A DNA stretch of 64,000 bases from Qipengyuania sp. HL-TH1 (GCF_036365825.1 NZ_CP142675.1:1612001-1676000), one strand, 5' to 3'; shown: positions 1 through 8,813, counted from the first letter of the stretch. Program-made: numbers and translations. The notes: generated by a model not told the origin, from the sequence alone.

Positions 1-598
1 ACATCCATGGTAAGTTCAGACACATCGCGTCCATCGGATCCAAGGTGATTGGAAAGGCACCGCGCATGGCACGACCAAGAACAGATATAGCCCCGTCCAA
101 AGCTTGACCACGATTGCGTATGGAGGGATCGAAATCACCTCTCAGGTTATTAGCAATCCTCACACCTTTCGGAATCTCCCAATACTGGTCTTTCGCCTTT
201 GTCGATCTGTCGAAAAGTGCGGTGAGGCGATAACGAAATATATCTTGACGTGCCTGTTGTTTGAGACCCTCCAGTGAGGACAATTGGACGTTAGTTAACG
301 CAGCCGCTTCGCAAGCTCCCTTCTGGAAGCCGACTTCACAAAGCAGAATGCCGCGGTCCACGCCGAGATCATTCACGATCTCGCGCAGGGCAAAGACATG
401 CAGTTGGTTGACTGGTGTCTTCCAAAGTTTGCATTCCACGACCCAGCGAATTTCGAAACCTGCCATTGCTTGTACGACAAGTACATCGACATCGCTTGTC
501 GTCCTAACCCCTTGAAGGCGAACCTCAGTCTCTGCTTCTAAACCGAGCGAACGGAAAAACTCTGCGACGAGCTCCTGATATTCTTGCCATGGTTTCAA
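1..598 (-). CDS. Mrr-like restriction endonuclease, N-terminal part (runs off window)
   Basis: This open frame on the minus strand continues uninterrupted to base 1, giving 199 codons, so the C-terminus lies outside the window. The start is probably TTG at 598, giving MKPWQEYQELVAEFFRSLG, typical of restriction endonuclease-like proteins. A PD-(D/E)xK core is visible: TSDVDVLV supplies Asp38, and VVECKLW supplies Glu55 and Lys57, the Mrr_cat arrangement. That fold cleaves DNA, often modified DNA (family knowledge). The gene begins 5 bp after the pgi stop without a clear Shine-Dalgarno site. Its base composition is visibly AT-richer than every neighbour, which suggests horizontal acquisition. 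Whether it is a type IV enzyme or a repair-type nuclease cannot be told from this half. Confidence 0.72.
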   Translation of the reverse strand, partial: MKPWQEYQELVAEFFRSLGLEAETEVRLQGVRTTSDVDVLVVQAMAGFEIRWVVECKLWKTPVNQLHVFALREIVNDLGVDRGILLCEVGFQKGACEAAALTNVQLSSLEGLKQQARQDIFRYRLTALFDRSTKAKDQYWEIPKGVRIANNLRGDFDPSIRNRGQALDGAISVLGRAMRGAFPITLDPMDAMCLNLPWM

Positions 599-603
599 GC
601 TAG

Positions 604-2154
604 TCAGCCCAAGCCAGCCGCTGCCAGCAGTCCTTCGGTGCTCGCGTCGAACGCTTCGCCGCCCTGTTCGATTGCCTTGGCCATCTGCTTGCCCAGTTCG
701 ACGCCGAACTGGTCGAAGGGGTTGATGCCCATCAGCACCGCGCTGGCGAAGACGCGGTGTTCGTGGAAGGCGATCAGCGCGCCCAGCGCGGCGGCGTCGA
801 GATCGTCGCACAGGATCGTCGCGCTGGGGCGGTCGCCGGGGTAATTGCGCGCGGGGTCGGCGCCCTGCTTGCCCGCCATCAGCGCGGCACCTTGCGCAAA
901 GCAGTTCATCAGCAGGATGCGGTGGTGCGCGGGGTCGAGCTCGTCGCCCGGGGCGATGCTGGCGATGAAATCGACCGGTACCAGATGCGTGCCCTGGTGG
1001 AGCAGCTGGAACACCGCATGCTGCGCATCGGTGCCCACCCCGCCCCAGGTGATCGGCGCGGTCGGTCCGTCGACCGGCTGCATGTCGGCAGTGACGCGCT
1101 TGCCGTTCGATTCCATCTCGAGCTGCTGGAGATAGTCGGGAAACAGGCCGAGGCGTTCGTCATAGGCGAACACCGCACGGGTCTGGCAGCCGCGCACGCG
1201 GGTGTAATAGAGATCGGCGAAGGCCGCGCGCAGGACGAGGTTGGCCGCGCCGTCGGTGTCGCGGAAATGTTCGTCCACCGCCTTGGCGCCTGCGAGCATG
1301 GCGCGGAAATCGTCCATCCCCACTGCCATGGCGATCGGGAAACCGATCGAGGACCAGATCGAATAGCGCCCGCCGACGCTTTCCTGGAACGGCAGGATGC
1401 GCGTTTCGTCGACGCCCCATTCGACCGCGCCTTCGGGATTGGCGGTCAGCGCGATGACGCGCCCGCCGGGATCGGAGACGCCATTGTCGCCCAGCCATTT
1501 GAGCGCGCTGGCGGCATTGGTCATCGTCTCGATCGTGGTGAAGGTCTTGCTCGCCACCGCGATCAGCGTCTTGGCCGGGTCGCACTTCGCAAAGGCTGCC
1601 TCGAGCGCGACGCCGTCGATGTTGGAGACGACATGGACATCGCAATAGCTGAGGTCGCGGCCGAGCGCGTCGACCCCCAGCGCGGGGCCGAGCGCGCTGC
1701 CGCCGATACCGATGTGGATCAGGTGCTCGATCTCGCCCAGCGCGCCCTGGTGGATCGCCTCGACCAGCATGCCCATGCGGTCGATCAGCGCCATCGCTTC
1801 CTCGACCTTGGCGCCCTCACCCGTGCCGCGCAAGGTCGCGTGGTCGGCGGCGCGGCCTTCGGTCGGGTTGACCACCTCGCCGGCGAACAGCTTCGCGCGC
1901 AAGCTGGCGAAGTCCATCGCCTCGGCGAGCTGCTCGAAGCGCGCGATCACCGCGCGGTCGAGATGCGTTTTCGACCAGTCGAACAGGATCCCGCCTTCAT
2001 CGAGCGCGATCCGGCCCGAGAGCATGGCGACGCGGTCGGCGCCGCCCGGCTCGTCCGCGCCTTCGCCGCCGTCGCGAACGGCGCTGAACAATTCGCCCAG
2101 CGTCGGGCGCGGGAGCGCGGCAAGCTGGTCCCAGATATCGGCAGCAGAGGTCAT
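604..2154 (-). CDS. pgi: Glucose-6-phosphate isomerase
   Basis: Interconverts glucose-6-phosphate and fructose-6-phosphate in the cytoplasm. The 516-residue protein has the PGI signature GGRYSIWSSIGFP in its middle and a C-terminal stretch NCFAQGAALMAGKQ typical of the family. The frame extends further upstream, but ATG 2154 gives MTSAADIWDQLAALPRP, a normal PGI N-terminus, and has an AAAGGA ribosome site about ten bases ahead. It is transcribed divergently from lepB across 67 bp. The downstream endonuclease starts only 5 bp after the stop but differs in base composition, so it is probably not a native operon partner. Confidence 0.96.
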   Translation of the reverse strand: MTSAADIWDQLAALPRPTLGELFSAVRDGGEGADEPGGADRVAMLSGRIALDEGGILFDWSKTHLDRAVIARFEQLAEAMDFASLRAKLFAGEVVNPTEGRAADHATLRGTGEGAKVEEAMALIDRMGMLVEAIHQGALGEIEHLIHIGIGGSALGPALGVDALGRDLSYCDVHVVSNIDGVALEAAFAKCDPAKTLIAVASKTFTTIETMTNAASALKWLGDNGVSDPGGRVIALTANPEGAVEWGVDETRILPFQESVGGRYSIWSSIGFPIAMAVGMDDFRAMLAGAKAVDEHFRDTDGAANLVLRAAFADLYYTRVRGCQTRAVFAYDERLGLFPDYLQQLEMESNGKRVTADMQPVDGPTAPITWGGVGTDAQHAVFQLLHQGTHLVPVDFIASIAPGDELDPAHHRILLMNCFAQGAALMAGKQGADPARNYPGDRPSATILCDDLDAAALGALIAFHEHRVFASAVLMGINPFDQFGVELGKQMAKAIEQGGEAFDASTEGLLAAAGLG

Positions 2155-2221
2155 GGTGCAAAAATCCTTTCGTGTCCGCAGGTGCGCGACTAGGGAACTC
2201 CGCGATGATTGAGAAGCCCGC

Positions 2222-3118
2222 ATGACAGACCGCGCCCTGGATCCGCATTCGCCCCCGACCAGTTCGAGCGAACCGAAAGACAAGGAGACGCTCGGCAGCT
2301 TCCTGTGGTTCGTCACCAAGCTGGTGCTCGTGGTGCTGATCTTCCGCAGCTTCATCTTCTCGCCCTTCACCATTCCCAGCGAGAGCATGCTGCCCAATCT
2401 GCGCAATGGCGATTACCTCGTCGCGGCGAAGTGGCCCTATGGCTTTTCGAAATATTCGCTCCCGGGCGAACCCGACCTGTTCGAGGGGCGGTTCTTCGCC
2501 AGCCTGCCCGAACGCGGCGATGTGGCGATCTTCAAGCACCCGGTGACCGGAGTGGATTACGTCAAGCGCGTGATCGGCCTGCCCGGCGATACGGTGGCGG
2601 TGCAGGACGGCGTGGTCATCCTCAACGGCACCCCGCTGCCCAAGGAGGATGCCGGCGCGGCCGACATCCCGATGAGCGCCAACACCGGCTGCCGCCGCGA
2701 TGGCGGCGTGGTGATGGACGGGACGATTTGCCGCTATCGCCAGTTTCGCGAGACATTGCCTTCGGGCCGCAGCTATCTGACGGTCGATTTCGGCAATGTC
2801 GGCGCGCGCCTGCTGACCGACGAGACCGGCCAGATCGCGACCGATGCGCGCGGCAATCCGCTGCGCGTCGATCCCGACAATACCGAGCCGGTGATCGTGC
2901 CTGCGGGCCATCTGTTCATGATGGGCGACAACCGCGACAATTCGCTCGACAGCCGCTTCCCGGCAGTGCGCGATGGCGGGGTCGGGCTGGTCGATGCCGA
3001 ACTGCTGGTCGGGCGCGCCAGCCGCGTGTTGTGGTCGAGCGACGGCACGGCCGAATGGCACCTGCCGTGGACCTGGTTCAGCGCCGCACGCTGGAACCGC
3101 ATCGGGGCCGACATATGA
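2222..3118 (+). CDS. lepB: Signal peptidase I
   Basis: Membrane-bound serine/lysine protease that removes signal peptides from exported proteins on the periplasmic side. The 298-residue protein has a cytoplasmic head, one membrane segment (about residues 28-48), and then the S26 boxes: IPSESMLP with nucleophile Ser55, DYVKRVIGLPGD with general base Lys115, and MGDNRDNSLDSR near the C-terminus. The spacing between the last boxes is long, as in other alphaproteobacterial enzymes. The start is ATG with GAGAAG seven bases upstream. The stop overlaps the rnc start in an ATGA, so lepB, rnc and era are translationally coupled, the classical order. Confidence 0.97.
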   Translation: MTDRALDPHSPPTSSSEPKDKETLGSFLWFVTKLVLVVLIFRSFIFSPFTIPSESMLPNLRNGDYLVAAKWPYGFSKYSLPGEPDLFEGRFFASLPERGDVAIFKHPVTGVDYVKRVIGLPGDTVAVQDGVVILNGTPLPKEDAGAADIPMSANTGCRRDGGVVMDGTICRYRQFRETLPSGRSYLTVDFGNVGARLLTDETGQIATDARGNPLRVDPDNTEPVIVPAGHLFMMGDNRDNSLDSRFPAVRDGGVGLVDAELLVGRASRVLWSSDGTAEWHLPWTWFSAARWNRIGADI

Positions 3119-3786
3119 GCGCGCTCGATCCCGCCGCGCGCGACTGGCTCGCCAAGACCGGCTTCACGGTGACGGACGAGACGCTGTGGTTCGCCGCGCT
3201 GACGCATGGCAGCATGGGCGAGAAACAGGATTACGAACGGCTCGAATTCCTCGGCGACCGCGTGCTCGGCCTGTCGATCGCCGACTGGCTCTATGCGCGC
3301 AGCGATGCGCCCGAGGGCAAGCTGGCGCAGCGGCTCAACGCCATCGTCAGCCGCGAAATGTGCGCGCAGGTCGCGCGCGGCATCGGGCTGGCGCCGCATA
3401 TCCGTATTTCCAAGCAGGCAAGCAGCGACGGCGGGCGCGACAGCGACAATATCCTCGGCGATGTGATGGAAGCCTTGCTGGGCGCCGAATTCCTCGACAA
3501 TGGCTTCGAACCCGCGCGCAGCGTGGTCCAGCTGCTGTGGCGACCCGCGCTGGAAAGCGGTGCGGGCAAGTCCAAGCATCCCAAGAGCGCGCTGCAGGAA
3601 TGGGCCGCGGGCAACCAGCGGCGCCCGCCCGAATACGAGCTGGTCGACCGGTCGGGCCCCGATCACGCGGCGCGCTTCACCGTGCGCGTAAAGGTTCACA
3701 AGGTCGGCGAGGCGGAAGGCACCGCGGGCAGCAAGCAGGAAGCCGAAAAGCAGGCGGCACGCATATTCATGGAGACGTTCGGGTGA
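3115..3786 (+). CDS. rnc: Ribonuclease III
   Basis: Double-strand-specific endoribonuclease that processes rRNA precursors and structured mRNAs. The 223-residue protein carries the family signature ERLEFLGDRVLGLS at residues 41-54, with catalytic Glu44 and Asp48, the second acidic pair in DVMEALLGAEF, and a C-terminal double-stranded RNA-binding domain ending in a basic helix (GSKQEAEKQAA). The ATG at 3115 overlaps the lepB stop by four bases, and the stop overlaps the era GTG start. Length and domain order are normal. Confidence 0.97.
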   Translation: MSALDPAARDWLAKTGFTVTDETLWFAALTHGSMGEKQDYERLEFLGDRVLGLSIADWLYARSDAPEGKLAQRLNAIVSREMCAQVARGIGLAPHIRISKQASSDGGRDSDNILGDVMEALLGAEFLDNGFEPARSVVQLLWRPALESGAGKSKHPKSALQEWAAGNQRRPPEYELVDRSGPDHAARFTVRVKVHKVGEAEGTAGSKQEAEKQAARIFMETFG

Positions 3787-4685
3787 CGCAGGAAACAACC
3801 AAATGCGGCGTGGTCGCCGTGCTGGGTGCGCCCAATGCGGGCAAGAGCACGCTGGTCAACCAGCTGGTCGGCCAGAAGGTCGCGATCACCAGCGCCAAGG
3901 CGCAGACCACGCGGGCGCGGATGATGGGCATCGCGCTGCACGGCAACACGCAGATGATCCTGGTCGATACGCCGGGCATTTTCGCGCCCAAGCGGCGGCT
4001 CGACCGCGCGATGGTCAGCGCGGCCTGGGAAGGCGCGGAAGCCGCCGATGCGGTGCTGCTGATGGTCGATCCGGTCAAGCAGCGGCGGCACGAGCTCGAA
4101 CCGCTGCTCGAACAGGTCGCGCAGCGTCCCGAACGCAAGATCCTCGTGCTCAACAAGGTCGATGTGGCGAAGAAGGAACCGCTGCTCGCGCTGGCGCAGG
4201 ACCTGGCGGGCAAGATCGACTTCGCCGATATCTATTTCGTCTCCGCGCTCACCGGCGACGGGGTGCCCGAGATGAAGGAAGCGCTGGCCGGCATGATGCC
4301 CGAAGGCGTGTGGATGTATCCCGAAGACCAGGTCAGCGATGCCAGCGAACGCCTGCTCGCCACCGAAATTACCCGCGAACAGCTCTACCAGCAGCTGCAC
4401 GAGGAACTGCCCTACGACAGTGCGGTGCGGCCCGAGAAATACATCCAGCGTCCCGATGGCAGCGTCGAGATCCACCAGCAGATCGTGGTCATCCGCGACA
4501 ACCAGCGCGCCATCGTGCTCGGCAAGGGCGGCTCGAAAATCAAGGCCATCGGCGAGGCCGCGCGCAAGGAACTGACCGAACTGCTCGGCCAGAAGGTCCA
4601 CCTGTTCCTCCACGTCAAGACCGACGAGCGGTGGAGCGAGGACAAGGAAATGTTCGAGGAAATCGGGCTGGACTGGAAGAGCTAG
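3783..4685 (+). CDS. era: GTPase Era
   Basis: Essential GTPase that binds the 3' end of 16S rRNA and promotes 30S subunit assembly. The 300-residue protein has the G1 loop GAPNAGKST (residues 15-23), G3 DTPG, G4 NKVD, and a C-terminal KH RNA-binding domain containing VLGKGGSKIKAIGEAAR. The start is GTG within a GTGA overlap with the rnc stop, which fixes it well and matches the usual Era N-terminus. It ends the lepB-rnc-era run. recO, often next in other proteobacteria, is replaced here by an MgtC-family membrane protein 17 bp downstream. Confidence 0.97.
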   Translation: MTQETTKCGVVAVLGAPNAGKSTLVNQLVGQKVAITSAKAQTTRARMMGIALHGNTQMILVDTPGIFAPKRRLDRAMVSAAWEGAEAADAVLLMVDPVKQRRHELEPLLEQVAQRPERKILVLNKVDVAKKEPLLALAQDLAGKIDFADIYFVSALTGDGVPEMKEALAGMMPEGVWMYPEDQVSDASERLLATEITREQLYQQLHEELPYDSAVRPEKYIQRPDGSVEIHQQIVVIRDNQRAIVLGKGGSKIKAIGEAARKELTELLGQKVHLFLHVKTDERWSEDKEMFEEIGLDWKS

Positions 4686-4702
4686 GGCTCTTCGCACCGG
4701 CA

Positions 4703-5956
4703 ATGCTCGCGCTCGATTCCCTCCCCCAGTTGGCTGCCGCGCTCGCGGCCGGGCTGCTGGTGGGGATCGAGCGGGGATGGAAGCTGCGTGACGAGACCCC
4801 CGGCATGCGGGTTGCCGGGGTCCGCACCTTTACCCTGCTGGGCGTGGCAGCGGGACTGGCGGGTGTTATCGCGGGCCATGGCTTCGCGGTGGCCTCGGGC
4901 CTCGTCTTTGCAGCGGCCACCGCCATTGTAGCGATCGGCTATTCGCGCGCGGTGCTCGACAGCGGCAAGCCCGATGCAACCAGCGCGGTCGCCGCCATGG
5001 TCACGCTGGGTCTGGGGTTCCTCGCCGGGATCGGCGAAGAGGCACTGGCGGTCGCGGGCGCGGCGGTGGTCACGCTGATCCTCGCGCTGCGCACCGAAGT
5101 CCACCGCTGGGTCGGCGCGCTCGACGAGGCCGATATCAAGGCCTTCACGCGTTATGCGGTGATCGCGCTGGCGGTGTTCCCCTTCCTGCCCGAGGGGCGC
5201 TATGGCCCCTACGACGCGTGGGAGCCGCGCACCCTGTGGCTGGTGGTCATCATCGTCACCGGCTTTTCCTTCGCCGGCTATGTCGCCAACCGCCTGTTCG
5301 GCGCGCGCCGCGGGACCATTGCGACCGCCGTCATCGGCGGCGCCTACAGTTCCACCGCAGTGACGCATTCATTCGCCCAGCGGCTTGGCGCAGGCGCCGG
5401 GCACGGCGCGGAGAATGCGGGCATCGCGCTGGCCAGCGCGGTCATGTATCTGCGGGTGATCGTCCTGGTCGCGGTGCTCGCGACGAGCCTGCTGGCCGAT
5501 TTCGCGATCCTCGTCGCCCCGGCGCTGCTGGCGGGCTTCGCTGCGGCGCTGTGGCTCTACCGCGCGGCGCCCGCGACCACCGGCCCCGCCCCGCCCGGCA
5601 ATCCGATCGCCATGCTGCCTGCGCTGACCTTCGTCGCCTTCGTGGCCGTGGCTGCGGTCGCCGCGCGCTGGGCCGAGACGCGTTTCGGCGAGGAAGGGAT
5701 CGCGGTCCTGCTGCTGCTGATGGGCAGCATGGACGTCGATGCCGCCATCGTCACCGCCGGCGGGCTGGAGCCGGGCACGATCGCGCCCCGGCTCGCCGCG
5801 CTCGCCATAGCGGGAACGATCCTTGCCAATATGAGCGTGAAACTGGGCGTTACGCTTGCCTATGGCGGACGCGAGGCCCGTCCCGCGGCATGGGCGCTGG
5901 CGGCCAGCATGGTGGCGCTGGCTGCCAGCCTCGTGGCGGGTTACGTGCGGCTCTGA
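4703..5956 (+). CDS. MgtC/SapB family membrane protein with DUF4010
   Basis: A 417-residue polytopic inner-membrane protein of unknown molecular function. The N-terminal part looks like an MgtC/SapB domain (AAGLLVGIERGWKLRD followed by GMRVAGVRTFTLLG), and the remainder, with many hydrophobic helices, matches the layout of DUF4010 proteins. MgtC relatives have been tied to magnesium homeostasis and virulence, but that role should not be carried over to this long form without evidence. The start ATG 4703 lies 17 bp past the era stop, so the gene probably shares the lepB transcript. It converges with the 60-residue gene on the other strand, leaving 12 bp. Confidence 0.85.
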   Translation: MLALDSLPQLAAALAAGLLVGIERGWKLRDETPGMRVAGVRTFTLLGVAAGLAGVIAGHGFAVASGLVFAAATAIVAIGYSRAVLDSGKPDATSAVAAMVTLGLGFLAGIGEEALAVAGAAVVTLILALRTEVHRWVGALDEADIKAFTRYAVIALAVFPFLPEGRYGPYDAWEPRTLWLVVIIVTGFSFAGYVANRLFGARRGTIATAVIGGAYSSTAVTHSFAQRLGAGAGHGAENAGIALASAVMYLRVIVLVAVLATSLLADFAILVAPALLAGFAAALWLYRAAPATTGPAPPGNPIAMLPALTFVAFVAVAAVAARWAETRFGEEGIAVLLLLMGSMDVDAAIVTAGGLEPGTIAPRLAALAIAGTILANMSVKLGVTLAYGGREARPAAWALAASMVALAASLVAGYVRL

Positions 5957-5968
5957 TCGGGCGGTCCC

Positions 5969-6151
5969 CTACCGCTTCTTCAGGATCTCGATCTTGTTCT
6001 TCTTGGCGAAGTCCTTGGTCGATTCCTCGCTGCGGCCGATCGCCTTGGCGATTTCCCTGAGGCCCTTGCCCTTGCCCGCGAGCAGCCGCAATTGGCCCGC
6101 CTCCTCGGACTTCCACGGCTGCTTGTGGCGTTCGAAACGCTCCTTCGCCAT
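5969..6151 (-). CDS. Small conserved basic protein, HTH-like
   Basis: A 60-residue, lysine-rich protein beginning MAKERFERHKQPWKSEEA. Residues 25-45 (AGKGKGLREIAKAIGRSEES) look like a short homeodomain-like helix-turn-helix, so it may bind DNA. This is inference from pattern only and no family name can be given. Its ATG overlaps the topA stop by one base (TGATG), implying translational coupling with DNA topoisomerase I. In many proteobacteria the gene after topA encodes RNase R; here this mini-gene holds the slot. No membrane segment or signal peptide is visible. Confidence 0.7.
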   Translation of the reverse strand: MAKERFERHKQPWKSEEAGQLRLLAGKGKGLREIAKAIGRSEESTKDFAKKNKIEILKKR

Positions 6152-8742
6152 CAGCCCGCCTCCGCCTTCTTGGCAGCTGCCTTTTTGGCCGGGGCCTTCT
6201 TCTTCGCGGGGGCCTTCTTGGCGGCGGGCTTCTTCTTCGCTGCCGCCTTCTTCTTGGGCGCGGCCTTCTTCTTTTTCGCCGGACCCTTGGCCGCGCGCGC
6301 ATCGATCAGTTCGATCGCCTGCGCCTCGGTGACGTCCTCGGGCTTCATGTCCTTGGGGATCGTCGCATTGGTGGTGCCATCGGTGACATAGGGGCCGTAG
6401 CGCCCCGGCATCACCTTCATCTCGGCGCCGCTGGTCGGGTGTTCGCCGAGCGTCTTGATCGGTTCCGCCTTGCCGCGCGTGCCGCCCTTGCGGTTGGCGG
6501 CTTCGGCAAGCAGCGTGACCGCCGCATTCATCCCGGTGTCGAACACGTCGCGCGTGCTCTGCAGCTTGGCGTATTTGCCATCGTGCCGCAGGTACGGGCC
6601 GTAACGTCCTATCGCGGCTTCGATTTCCTTGCCGCTTTCGGGATGCTGGCCGACAATGCGCGGCAGGCTGAGCAGCTTCAGGGCCCATTCGAGATCGAAA
6701 TCGTCGAGGTCCTTGGGGATGCTCGCGCGCTTGGCTTCCTTGCCCTCGCCCAGCTGGATGTAGGGGCCGAAGCGGCCGGTCTTGCGTTCGACCGGGAGGC
6801 CGGTTTCGGGATCCTCGCCCATCACCCCGTCATCGGCGCCATCATCGCCCTCGCCGCCGGGCTTGGCGAACTGGCGGGTGAACTTGCAGTCGGGGTAATT
6901 GGCGCAGGCGACGAACGCGCCGTAGCGGCCGCCGCGCAGCGCCAGCCGGCCGCCTTCGCGGCCTTCGGTTTCGCACAGCGGGCAATGGCGCGGGTCCTTG
7001 CCGTCGGCGCGTTCGGGGAACAGGTAGTCGGACAGGAATTCGTCGAGCACCTCGGTCACTTCCGAAGGCTTCTTGTCCATCACCTCTTCGGTCTTGGGCT
7101 TGAAGTCCCGCCAGAAGGCCTCGAGCAGCTTCTTCCAGTCCTCGCGCCCGTCGCTGACGGTGTCGAGCTCGTCCTCGAGCCCGGCGGTGTAGTCGAAGGC
7201 GACATATTGCGGGAAGAAGCGTTCGAGGAAGGCGGTCAGCAGGCGCCCGCTTTCCTCGGCGAAGAAGCGGTTCTTCTCCATCCGCACATAGGCGCGGTCG
7301 CGCAGCGTCTGGATCGTGCTGGCATAGGTCGAGGGGCGGCCGATGCCGAGCTCCTCGAGCCGCTTGACCAGGCTGGCTTCGGAAAAACGCGGCGGCGGCT
7401 GGGTGAAGTGCTGGTTGGCCTCGACACCCTTCTTGAGCGGGCTGTCGCCCTTGGCGATGGCGGGCAGCAGGCCCTCTTCATCGTCCTCGGCATCGTCGCG
7501 CCCTTCCTGGTAGACCGCGAGGAAGCCGGGGTATTTCACCACCTGCCCGGTGGCGCGCAATTCGTGCTGGCCGGTGGCCTCGCGCAGCGTGACGGTGGTG
7601 CGTTCGAGCGAGGCGGCGGCCATCTGGCTGGCCATCGCGCGCTTGAAGATGAGGTCGTAGAGTCGGCCCTCGTCGCCGCTGCCCGCGCGGTCGCGGTTGA
7701 AGTCGGTCGGGCGGATCGCCTCATGCGCTTCCTGCGCATTCTTGGCTTTCGTCTTGTACATCCGCGGGCTGTCGGGGAGCGCATGGCCGCCATAGCGATC
7801 GGCAACCGCCTTGCGGCAGGCCGAAATCGCGCTGCCATCCATGCTGACGCCGTCGGTCCGCATGTAGGTGATCGAGCCCGCTTCGTAGAGCGACTGCGCG
7901 CAGCGCATCGTGTGGCTGGCGGAAAAACCGAGCTTGCGCGCGGCTTCCTGTTGCAGCGTCGAGGTGGTGAACGGCGGCGCGGGATTGCGCTTGAACGGCT
8001 TGGTCTCGACCTCCTCGACCGTGAAGTTGGCGGTTTCGACCGCCTGCTTCGCGGCGGCGGCGCTGCCCTCGTCGCCGAGCGTCAGCTTGTCGAGCTTCTT
8101 GCCCTCGAACCGGACCAGCCGCGCGTCGAACTCGCTGCCGTCCTGCTGCAGCTTGGCGATCACCGACCAGTATTCGTCGGCGCGGAAATGCTCGATCTCG
8201 ATCTCGCGGTCGACGATCAGCCGCAGCGCGACCGATTGCACGCGGCCCGCGCTCTTGGCGCCGGGCAGGCGCCGCCACAGCACGGGCGACAGGGTGAAGC
8301 CATAGAGATAGTCGAGCGCGCGGCGCGCGAGATAAGCGTCGATCAGCGGCTGGTCGAGCTCGCGCGGTGCCTTCATCGCATCGGTCACCGCCTGCTTGGT
8401 GATCGCGTTGAACGTCACCCGGTCAACCTTGGCGGGCAGCGTCTTGCGCTTCGCCAGCAGCTCGCGCACGTGCCACGAAATCGCCTCGCCCTCGCGGTCG
8501 GGGTCGGTCGCGAGGACCAGCCGGTCAGCGCCCTTCGCCGCGTCGCTGATTTCCTTGAAGCGCTTCTGCTTGTCGCGATAGAGCTCCCAGTCCATCGCGA
8601 AATCCTCGTCCGGGCGCACGCTGCCATCCTTGGGCGGCAGGTCGCGGACGTGACCGTAGCTGGCGAGAACCTTGAAGTCCTTGCCGAGATATTTCTCGAT
8701 GGTTTTCGCCTTGGCGGGCGATTCGACGATGACCAGTTGCAT
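6151..8742 (-). CDS. topA: DNA topoisomerase I
   Basis: Type IA topoisomerase that relaxes negative supercoils. The 863-residue protein starts with the Toprim domain (MQLVIVESPAKAKTIEKYLG). The strand-passage core contains SAGRVQS and the active-site tyrosine in ITYMRTDGVSM. A four-cysteine zinc ribbon follows (CPLCE, then CANYPDC), then several short topoisomerase C-terminal repeats carrying GRYGPY/GRFGPY. The last 40 or so residues are an extreme Lys/Ala/Pro tail resembling histone H1, likely an unstructured DNA-binding extension. No purine-rich ribosome site precedes the ATG. A 26-bp alternating pyrimidine-purine tract sits 20-45 bp upstream of the start. Confidence 0.97.
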   Translation of the reverse strand: MQLVIVESPAKAKTIEKYLGKDFKVLASYGHVRDLPPKDGSVRPDEDFAMDWELYRDKQKRFKEISDAAKGADRLVLATDPDREGEAISWHVRELLAKRKTLPAKVDRVTFNAITKQAVTDAMKAPRELDQPLIDAYLARRALDYLYGFTLSPVLWRRLPGAKSAGRVQSVALRLIVDREIEIEHFRADEYWSVIAKLQQDGSEFDARLVRFEGKKLDKLTLGDEGSAAAAKQAVETANFTVEEVETKPFKRNPAPPFTTSTLQQEAARKLGFSASHTMRCAQSLYEAGSITYMRTDGVSMDGSAISACRKAVADRYGGHALPDSPRMYKTKAKNAQEAHEAIRPTDFNRDRAGSGDEGRLYDLIFKRAMASQMAAASLERTTVTLREATGQHELRATGQVVKYPGFLAVYQEGRDDAEDDEEGLLPAIAKGDSPLKKGVEANQHFTQPPPRFSEASLVKRLEELGIGRPSTYASTIQTLRDRAYVRMEKNRFFAEESGRLLTAFLERFFPQYVAFDYTAGLEDELDTVSDGREDWKKLLEAFWRDFKPKTEEVMDKKPSEVTEVLDEFLSDYLFPERADGKDPRHCPLCETEGREGGRLALRGGRYGAFVACANYPDCKFTRQFAKPGGEGDDGADDGVMGEDPETGLPVERKTGRFGPYIQLGEGKEAKRASIPKDLDDFDLEWALKLLSLPRIVGQHPESGKEIEAAIGRYGPYLRHDGKYAKLQSTRDVFDTGMNAAVTLLAEAANRKGGTRGKAEPIKTLGEHPTSGAEMKVMPGRYGPYVTDGTTNATIPKDMKPEDVTEAQAIELIDARAAKGPAKKKKAAPKKKAAAKKKPAAKKAPAKKKAPAKKAAAKKAEAG

Positions 8743-8761
8743 GGAGGTAAAAACAGTCCCT

Positions 8762-8787
8762 TACGTGTGTACGTGCGTATACGCGCG
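8762..8787. repeat. 26-bp perfect alternating pyrimidine-purine tract upstream of topA
   Basis: From T8762 to G8787 every step alternates pyrimidine and purine, mostly TG/CG/TA dinucleotides, without a break. Such tracts can adopt Z-DNA under negative supercoiling. It lies 20-45 bp upstream of the topA ATG, in the leader or promoter region. The alternation is directly seen; a structural or regulatory role is inference. Confidence 0.6.
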
Positions 8788-8813
8788 AAAATGGGGCCCG
8801 GGTAAGAGCGCCG

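Noticed and set aside
757..2193. 478-codon open frame on the plus strand across pgi
   Set aside because: It is antisense to a clear pgi gene and its composition is the Arg/Asp/Glu/His-rich kind produced by reading GC-rich codons backwards; no family features.
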